Positions 56,204 through 64,000 of a stretch of DNA of 64,000 nt are shown piece by piece; the stretch's first letter is position 1, and each line of letters opens with the position of its first letter. The translations under genes were made by a program, and so were the position numbers. The notes beneath the pieces are model-generated. The model had not been told where the DNA came from, did no database searches, and was given only the letters and a program-made list of their open reading frames with translations. This DNA comes from Gordius sp. MW1 (Eukaryota; Nematomorpha; Gordioida; Gordea; Gordiidae). The stretch is taken from assembly GCA_964036665.1 (NCBI GenBank), contig OZ038532.1, forward strand, positions 9,930,037-9,994,036, written 5' to 3'.

Positions 56204-58430
56204 TAGAATTAGCCAACACTTTACAGAATGTACTGCCATAACATTCATAATCATTGGTTAATAAAAACAGATTTTGAAGGGGGGGGGGGGAGAGTAAATA
56301 ATTTGAGGATCAATTGGTTTTAACTAATATGAGTAAAAAAGTCTTATTTTAGGGAAGTTATCGTCATTTGGTTGGAATATTATCTATAATAGTACCGTAA
56401 TAACTGCCTCGGTGTCATTAGTTAGATCGAGGTGCAATACATCATAATCAATGTATAATATCCTTTCATTTTTTATAACCTAAGGAGCTTCATTATAATC
56501 AATTACTATTGACTTCTTATAAATGGCTGTGAATATTATAAATATGAAAACATTTAAGTTTTGCTTATGTGACAAAAATTAAAAAAGTAATAATAATTAT
56601 TATTTAGTCTACTTATGCATTATGTGCTCATTTTATATGGTTCCATAATATATGCCTACAATAAATTAACATATAGATTATTCAGCATTAAATTTGGCTA
56701 AAAATGTCAAAATGTTTCACTTTGTATATTTGTTTAAACAATATTTTTTATTAACAAATTAGGAAAACAAAAGTTTTGAACTGTTTATTTTAATTCTTGG
56801 TGCTAGCAAGGACGAGTGCTTAGGGATATTAAAAATTTTTTAGTTACACTATACTGTCGAGATGTATATATCTAAAGCTATTGGTTCGATCCGGTACTAT
56901 TCAATCATGATAATTACTATGTAAATATTAAGGCTGAATTACCTCCAACCAAAGAACTCAAGTTAAATATAACAAGAAAATCAATAATGACAAACTTATA
57001 TTAATCGGTCGCGTTATTGAAATTCAATTGGGTGTACAATAACATGGCAATTAATCGAGTTATAATATGTAATATGGAAAGTGTAAGAGCAAAGCTTTAG
57101 ACTATGTAATCCGATTAGAGATGGTCTATACTGTGGCACCAAATTTGGCCTATTATATTATTAATGAATAACTTTAAAATAACCTTGGCTTAGCTATTAA
57201 ATTAACGAATTTATTTTTGCATAATTATTAACCATTTGCAAATTGTTTCAACACAATAAATCGGAATGACAAGACAATTGCCTAAAGACTAGTAGGAAAA
57301 TGATTTTAACGCCGATTGTTAGTAACAAACATGGTCAGAAAATTTCATGCTTAATTAAGCAAAATTTTGAAGATAAACTTAATCAATATGTAAAGCGATG
57401 AATTTTAGCAAAGGCATAAACCAATGATTTGTTAGAATGAAAAAGACGAGTAAAAGTTAATTTATAAATCAAACATTTGATCACTAGTAGTTAATTATTC
57501 AAGCATATATTATAAATTTTGTGCGTTATAAATTGACATCTATAGGTTGTGGCATGGCTATGATACATAGAGGTTTTGGAGTTTGGAAAGACATTTCAGG
57601 TCTTATATAATATAAATATGGTCCCTAGTGAATATCGCAATGGCCAACACTTTTCAAACCTCTGTTTCTTTTAAATTATTATGTACTTCAAATATTCAAT
57701 GTAACAGAAAAACATACTATTTCACATATTAAATATTTAACAAAACATTGTCAAAATTATAAATCAAATAATACAAGGACATTTTAGAAATTACTCATTC
57801 GTAACTTGGCATCCATTATTTTAATATATCATATCCTATAATTGATATTGGCGAATTCTAAAAATCATAAAGGTTAAAATTAGTGTTTAGATGACCGTGG
57901 ATGTATGCACAGTTATAGCGACAAATAGTTATGCTATAAATTTATCGGTTAACCACTTTTTATTAGGGTGGTATGGCAAGGACTTTAGTCTCAATTAGCC
58001 TTATCTCCGCTTTTAAAAATTTGGCATTCTCTTTCAACTTAAAAACTGTCGTAGCTATAGGAACAAAACGGATTTTGGGAAAAACTTAGCTTTCCTTCCT
58101 ATCGCCATTGAAATAAAATAAACTACATGTTATTTACCGAAATTAGCCAATGTATCTATTTCTATTTATCTATATATATAATGTAATCCTATATATATAA
58201 GAAAAATATCGAAGATTTGCTTAGATTTACAGAACATAGCAATTGCATGCGAACGGATATATACAATATATATACTTTTAGACACCTATGAAAGTATAAT
58301 CAAGTTTTGTTTCAAATTATTGCCATCTAACGAACGCAAAAAGCCCACCCATTCCCCAAATATGCTTTATTACAATGCCCCCTGCTCTGAAGATTCATTT
58401 GCCTAGGATGCACACCATTAAATGTAAGGT
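56204..58430. other. Long AT-rich intergenic region
   Basis: A G12 run at about 56278; otherwise no gene, inverted repeat or element recognised. Confidence 0.4.
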
Positions 58431-58560
58431 TAAATGGTCAGTAAAATGTGCTCAGTATTATTATATTAATGTGCACATAAATTAAAATTTAGTTGGTCCA
58501 CTTAAAAATGATTATTTTTAAATTCAGAATGTTCAGTATTTTTTTAATTATGCCATGTTT
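58430..58560. repeat. Possible TGCTCAGTA-type element end
   Basis: GGTCAGTAAAATGTGCTCAGTATT and a later GTTCAGTATTTTT; resembles 9290-9420 and the array ends at 3595. Only two or three motif copies. Confidence 0.4.
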
Positions 58561-58729
58561 TGATAAATACTTTAAATGGAATTATATGCTTCATTTAATA
58601 GTTGAACATGAGATAAATAATAGAGAGTACATCAATTTGTTTATTCAAAATTTTTTAGCTTAAAATGTTAATATCTAAAAATAATTTATCATGAACATGT
58701 TATAATTCAATATGGGGCAGACCATATTC

Positions 58730-58880
58730 GAAGTAAGAGGGGGGGGACAAGGACAAAATTTAGAAAACATTAACAGATGGGCATTACTAGAGCAACGAGC
58801 CTTTTTTAAGAGGTCAACCCGCCCATATCGGTCTTTAAAACTTTCAGGCCGCCCGTACCCGTCATTTAATTTTATAATCA
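58730..58880. repeat. GGCCCG-type GC-rich repeat fragment
   Basis: G9 run followed by AGGTCAACCCGCCCATATCG and CAGGCCGCCCGTACCCG. A similar AGAGGTCGATTAGCCCGCAA lies at about 59370, so the two are related. Boundaries unknown. Confidence 0.35.
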
Positions 58881-59565
58881 ATAAAAAAGTTGTCAACCTT
58901 CATATTTGTAATAGGCTTGAAAAATAGAATTGTGGTAAGGCTAATTTTGATGACGTCAATTTGCTAAATAAAATTGCAATGGAGACTTAGAATGGCTCTA
59001 TATGCATGTGTTTGGGGAGTAGACGCGTGCTCAAATAAACAATTATTAAAGTTCGTTGCAACAACATAGTGCTGTTATTTTACAATCATAGTTCAATATT
59101 TAATAAATTCTCTTAAATATCTAAAACGTATAAGCGAATATGAGATAACATTTATTTGCCCTATAGATGCTTTATAATCAAATTATTAATATTTTGTTGG
59201 CTCAAAGTATCTTTACCTATAAACTGTAACTAATAATGACTTATAGCTGCTAGCAGAATTCTTATACACTTTTTTTGATTCAGAATCGATAGTACACCAA
59301 ATTTAGATTGGTCATGGAAAAAAACCGTTAAATTACTCCTCTGGATAAAATATATGCAACGGGTCGTTTTTAAGAGGTCGATTAGCCCGCAACCGCTTCT
59401 CAAACATTCAGGCGCCCGAGGTTTACTTCAAGCCCAATTCACTACCAAGATTAGCCCGTAATCCCGGCCCATTAATAAATTGAAAATGATGCAACATATA
59501 CTGCAATTTTATTGATATTCCTAAGGTATCCCGATTGAATAGGTGCTTTTACAAGGCTTTCTAAT
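58881..59565. other. Intergenic with a second GC-rich patch
   Basis: AT-rich apart from the related patch at 59365-59470. No gene seen. Confidence 0.35.
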
Positions 59566-60304
59566 GGTGTTAAATTGCTAACTTGCTTCAACGCGAGCAC
59601 GCACACTGAGCTGTTTTGCTCGTTAGCACAATGAGTGCTCGCTGTTCGGTGCACTAGGCAGAACAGTAGCATATAAAAATGCTCGAGAGGCGAGTCAAAG
59701 CAGCAAAATCTCAAGCATTGAACAGATTGCCCGAGCAGTAAACTCAAGCAGCTAGCAATTTTAATAGAAGCAATTGCTACGAATTAGTAACTTTAAATAT
59801 TTGCTCATATTATATATCATAAATAAATTAACAACTTTGCCCCCCTCCCCTTTTTTGTCGCGTTGGTTTGACCGCACCCCCTCTTTTTCACCCAGGCGGG
59901 GGGGGCCCCTTTCCGGTTGAGGAATGAGGTAAAGAAAGAGAAGAAAATTACCCCCCCCCCCCCCCGAGTAAAAAAAAGAGGGAGGGGGCGGGCAAACCAA
60001 CGCATCAAGAAAAGGAAGGGGGGCAAAGTTGTTAATATTATTAATATGAGCAAATTTTAAAGTTACTAACTCGGAGCTTTATTAAAACTGCTATCTACTC
60101 GAGTTTACTGCTCGGGCAATCTGCTCAATGCTTGAACAGATTTTGCTGCTTCGACTCGCCTCTCGAGCATTTTTACATGCTATAGTTCTGCCTAGTGCAC
60201 CGAACAACGAGCACTCATTGTGCTAGCTAGCATATTAAAAAGCTCAGTGTGCGTGCTCGAGCACACATAGTGAGCATTGTTCACCCGAGCAATTTAACAA
60301 CTCT
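59566..60304. mobile_element. 739-bp foldback element
   Basis: Almost the whole length pairs with itself: GTGTTAAATTGCT at the left with AGCAATTTAACAAC at the right, ACAATGAGTGCTCG with CGAGCACTCATTGT, TCGGTGCACTAGGCAGAAC with its complement, ATGCTCGAGAGGCGAGTC with its complement, and TAACAACTTTGCCCCC with its complement. Arms are about 350 bp; the loop near 59920 is GC-rich with a C15 run. No coding sequence. Confidence 0.8.
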
Positions 60305-60309
60305 AGCTT

Positions 60310-61085
60310 TTACTATCCACATCTTTTTGATCCATGTAAAAATTATTTAATAATTTCTTCATTGCGTATCCTAGAGGATGTAAAAACTGTTTGACATCGA
60401 TTTCATTTAGATAAACTAATTATGGCCATCTAATTATAATTTGTCATCAAAATTTTTGTTATAGATAATAAGAATAAATATTTAACACAAAAATTCTAAA
60501 AGCACTTTGTAGGTCGGTTAATATCATTATACTCCATAGCCGTTTATAAAATTTGAGGCCCGTTTGAGCCGGTTATAAAACATGCTAGGCCCGTCCGAGC
60601 CCGTTATGATACTTGTTTCACACCATCCCGGCCCGTTACAAATTAGTATTTTCAGGGCATCTGCACTCATATATCCGCGTGACGGGCCTACCCGTGTCAA
60701 GCGCTTAGCCAGGAATTTCTCAGGGGGGAGGGGGATTTTTTTAATCATTCTATGGTTTTTATTTATAATATAATAAAACTGAGAGATGAGAAGGCCGGCT
60801 TTTTTGGCCTACGAGCACAACTGTCATAAAATTAGATTTTATGGCGGGGGGCGTCACCATAGCAATGTTCAAGCAATTCGGGCTAATAAGATTATTTATG
60901 TAACTTAATGTATTTCGAAAATATAACGAAATAACTGCTAAACATTTTAGAAATTCCTTATATATAGCCGGCAGATTTAGTTTAAATGTGCTCACAGAAC
61001 CCAATTTATTATTATGGTTTATATTTTTAATAAATAATCTATTATAGGCACCTTTTTATTCTAAACAAATTATTCTCCTTAATTT
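60310..61085. other. Intergenic with GGCCCG words and a hAT-MITE end
   Basis: At 60540-60690 GGCCCGTTTGAGCCGG, GGCCCGTCCGAGCCCG and CGGCCCGTTAC occur in series. At 60697-60735 AGCGCTTAGCCAGGAATTTC plus a G tract matches the right end of the MITE at 37312-37600. No gene. Confidence 0.4.
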
Positions 61086-61089
61086 TTAT

Positions 61090-64000
61090 AACTTTATCGA
61101 CTTGCCCTTACCACGTGACACGAAGTCGTCCTCTTCCTCTCTTCCCCAGTACCTCCATGTCCAGTAATTTTAGATTTACGTCATCCGTGTCCCTTCTTAG
61201 TATATGCCCATACCACTTAGCCGATTTTCGTTAATCATGTCCGCCATAGGTTGAATACCCATTTTTGTCGTGAGAAAGTCATTCGTCATATGGTCGAGGT
61301 TAGTATACCCCAAGCTCCACCGTATCATTCTCATCTCTGTGGCTTGTAATAGCTTTCCTTACGTGGTGTTTAATGCCCAAGTTTCACTTCCATATAGTAA
61401 AACCGGTCTTACGATGGATTTGTAAGCTTTGCTCTTCAACCATATTGGCATCTTCTTGTCGCACATTACACCAGATATACTTCGCCATTTAAGCCATCCC
61501 TTTTGGATCCGTGCATTGACTTCCGTTGCGCAACCTCCCGCTTGATGTAGCATCGAGCCGAGGTAGTTAAATCTGTCTACTTTTGGGTACTTTAGATGGT
61601 CATCCAGCGATGGGTTGCCTGTAACGTTCATTTCCATGTATACCGTTTTTCGATCGTTGACCTTCAAACGATATCCAGCTAGGCGCTTTGACCACTTTTC
61701 GGCTTCATCGAATACTTTCTCCCTTGTTTCCTCGCATAGTACTATATCATCGGCATATAGCATAAACCATGGCGATGGCTTTTGAATGTCCCTCGTTGTC
61801 GAGTCTATAATTATATTAAATAAAAAGGGACTTAAAGCATAACCTTGATGTAATCCAATATTAACCGAAAAGGTTTAGAGTCTTTAACTGACGTCCGCAA
61901 GAGTTTGAGGCTTCATAAATATTTTTCATAAGCCGTATATATGCGTCAGGGATATTTTGTTTTCTCAGGCACCACCATATTAAATCGGGGGGGGGGGGGA
62001 CCGTGTCATAAGCTTTCTCCAAGTCGATAAAAACCATATGTAGGTCTTTCCTCTTTTCACCATACTTATCCATTATTTGTCTTAGGGCGAAGATTGGATC
62101 GATTGTGGATTTGCCGGCCACAAATCCGAATTGATTAGCCGATATTTCCACCTCGTTTTTCAGCCTTGTTACTAAGATCCTTTCCATAAGCATCAAGGAG
62201 TGGCAAATTAGCTTGATACCTCTGTAATTGCCACAGTCCTGAGGGTCTCCTTTGCCTTTAAATAAGGGTATAATCGTGCTTGCTCTCCATTGATTAGGAA
62301 TTCGCTCTTCTACCAATATCTTGTTAAGGAGGTTCGTCATGGTGGTGACTCCTTCTTCACGACATCCGAGCAAAGCTTCCATAAATATTCCATCTGAGCC
62401 ATTTGCTTTTCCTTTTTTTATCTTGTTCATTTGTGTCTTAACTTCATCCTTCTGAAAGAGTTCGACCATGCTTATATTTGGCTCAATTTTGGGAAGAGAA
62501 TCCTTGTCATTTGCAATATTCATAAGTTTCTTAAAATAACCTTTTCACCTTTCTATTACTTCTTTCGGCTTGAATAAGGTTTGAACCTTCTCGTTTTTGA
62601 CTATTTTAAAAACTCCGACATAGCGACTTTTCTTCTCCCATATCTTGACCAATTTGTACATACTATCGCCCCTTTAATGATCCAGTTTGTTTGCCATCTC
62701 GGTGTACGCTGCATTCTTCGCTTTTGCAACGGCCTTTTTACGGCCCTCTTTGCGTCCCTATATTCTTGATAATCCTCCGACTTTTTTGAATTATGCCACC
62801 GTCTATATAGATTTTTTTACTTTCGATGAATCTTTAACCGTTTGATCCCACCACTATAGTTCCCTATTCATAGCTTTGCCTCCTTTGTCTGTCCTAGAAC
62901 ATGAATCGCTGTTTCCTTAATGTCCTTTAGCGTCTATCAATCGTCGTCTACGTCCCTTTGCAACTTCCTTGCACCCAAAAGTGAGGAGGCTTTTGATGGT
63001 ATTCTTCGTTCGTCGACGTATCTTTTAGCCTTTCGCATGGAATTCGAGGTTCATAGACCTTTCTTCTTTCGGGAAATACTCTTCTGTCGAGATCCATAAC
63101 AAGAGGACGATGTTGTCTGGCGATTTCTTCTTCCGGTACTACTTTGCAGTCCTTGATACTCCATAATTCCTTTCGCCGTATAAGCAAATACAATATGACT
63201 AAAATGCTTCCCACTTCTATACGTCACAATATGATCTTCGCGCTTTTGAAAATAGGTGTTAACGTCGCCATGTCAAATGCTTGGGATACATGGAGAAGTT
63301 TTTCCCCTTCTATGTTCTTCAGACCATACCCATAGCTTCCATAATTGCGTTCATACCCGAGGCGATCTTTCCCTACGTGAGCATTGAAATCTGCCCCAAT
63401 AATTAGCCTTTCTGTCCTATTCCTTGTATTTTCTTTTCCAATCAATCGAAGAATATGTCTTTCTCTGATTCCGAACACCCAATTTGGGGAGCTTACGCGC
63501 ACATGACGGTTAGGAGGCTCGCTTGATCTGCAATCTTCACCCACATTAGCCTATCGGAACCACGCTTGACTTACCACCTTGTCCTTGAACGATTCGCTTA
63601 GAACGATGCCGACCCCGTTTCTACGATTTGGTGACCCACTGTAAAAAAGCTTGTATCCTTCTCCTAATTCCCGAGCTTTCGTTCCGTTCCAGCTCGTCTC
63701 TTGTAGGCAGGCGATGTGTACCTTTCTTCTTTTTAGCATTTGTGCGACCTCGATGCTCTTCCCCGTCAACGTTCCCACATTACAGCACGTTATTCGCATT
63801 CTTTCAACAACTAATTTTTTTAACCGCCTTCGTTGTGTGTTGGGCAGTAACCCTAGTGTATTTTTCACATTGCACGGGCGGGGTATGCGGTGCGCGTCGT
63901 TTGTGGAGGACGCCCTAGCCTTTTCTTGTAAAATCTTGTTTGAAACTATCATAATTTTGGAGCTGGTTTTTATAGCTGGTTTGCGACCTGACGCCAACCC
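61090..64000 (-). mobile_element. RTE-type LINE retrotransposon, copy 2 (runs off the window)
   Basis: Minus-strand copy of the element at 20628-23680, matching from just inside the 5' leader (window end) to about 115 bp short of the 3' end, where homology stops near 61090. So it is 3' truncated or its tail was lost. A G13 run at about 61987 sits inside the reverse transcriptase region. Its frames are longer than in copy 1. Confidence 0.9.
61359..63997 (-). pseudogene. RTE endonuclease-reverse transcriptase, copy 2, broken
   Basis: From the right: RITCCNVGTLTGKSIEVA and ACLQETSWNG (endonuclease start, 63551-63997); IIGADFNAHVGKDRLGY (63224-63544); a linker; QMNKIKKGKANGSDGIFMEA, NQFGFVAGKSTIDPIF and VFIDLEKAYDTVPP (reverse transcriptase fingers and palm, 61861-62523); and MLYADDIVLCEE (61763) with the YADD catalytic pair, continuing to LLYGSETWALNTT at 61359. 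At least five frame breaks. The G run after DTVPP is the likely cause of one of them. Confidence 0.88.

Overview
The window is AT-rich nuclear DNA from an invertebrate animal. Four spliced, intron-containing genes or gene pieces can be built, and two belong to animal-type families (an LHFPL four-span membrane protein and a tandem-C2 protein). Introns run from 36 and 44 nt to several kb with GT-AG borders. There are no operons, tRNA genes or bacterial features. The phylum cannot be fixed from the sequence alone.

Host genes, left to right: (1) 183-3139 (+), a DUF229 (alkaline-phosphatase/sulfatase-fold) type II membrane protein in two coding exons, apparently complete. (2) about 11863-17220 (+), an unrecognised Ser/Asn-rich protein in three exons whose 5' end is not found. 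(3) 19870-17575 (-), a complete LHFPL protein in four exons, with a phase-compatible possible cassette exon in its first intron. (4) 52240-45571 (-), a protein with two apparently calcium-independent C2 domains in five exons, including a 36-nt intron. The exons were joined by matching reading phase at GT/AG borders and by family motifs continuing across the joins.

Nearly everything else is transposable-element debris, and much of it can be read in detail. It includes two long RTE-type LINE copies in opposite orientation (20628-23680 with a perfect 18-bp target duplication, and 61090-64000 running off the end) plus three older fragments. There are Mutator-like elements whose ends are arrays of TGCTCAGTA or TGCTAAGTATTT (3595-5630, 14858-16385), and a decayed Rep/Hel Helitron (40905-43119). 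A 334-bp non-autonomous Helitron carries a second copy of itself nested inside in the opposite orientation (24892-25558). Three Helentron-like (HINE) elements (9915-11139, 35008-36583, 38602-40204) have a conserved AATTGCTATGCAATTTATGG start, internal tandem repeats of about 127 bp and a terminal hairpin. A hAT element with an 8-bp duplication (46306-48175) and many foldback/MITE families complete the set.

The elements are often nested, so insertion order can be read: HINE-1 split an older repeat between two T residues, and a 154-bp MITE split the same repeat with a 9-bp duplication. Several elements sit inside host introns. Intergenic blocks at 30590-35000, 52260-55780 and 56210-58430 are AT-rich with no feature I can defend.
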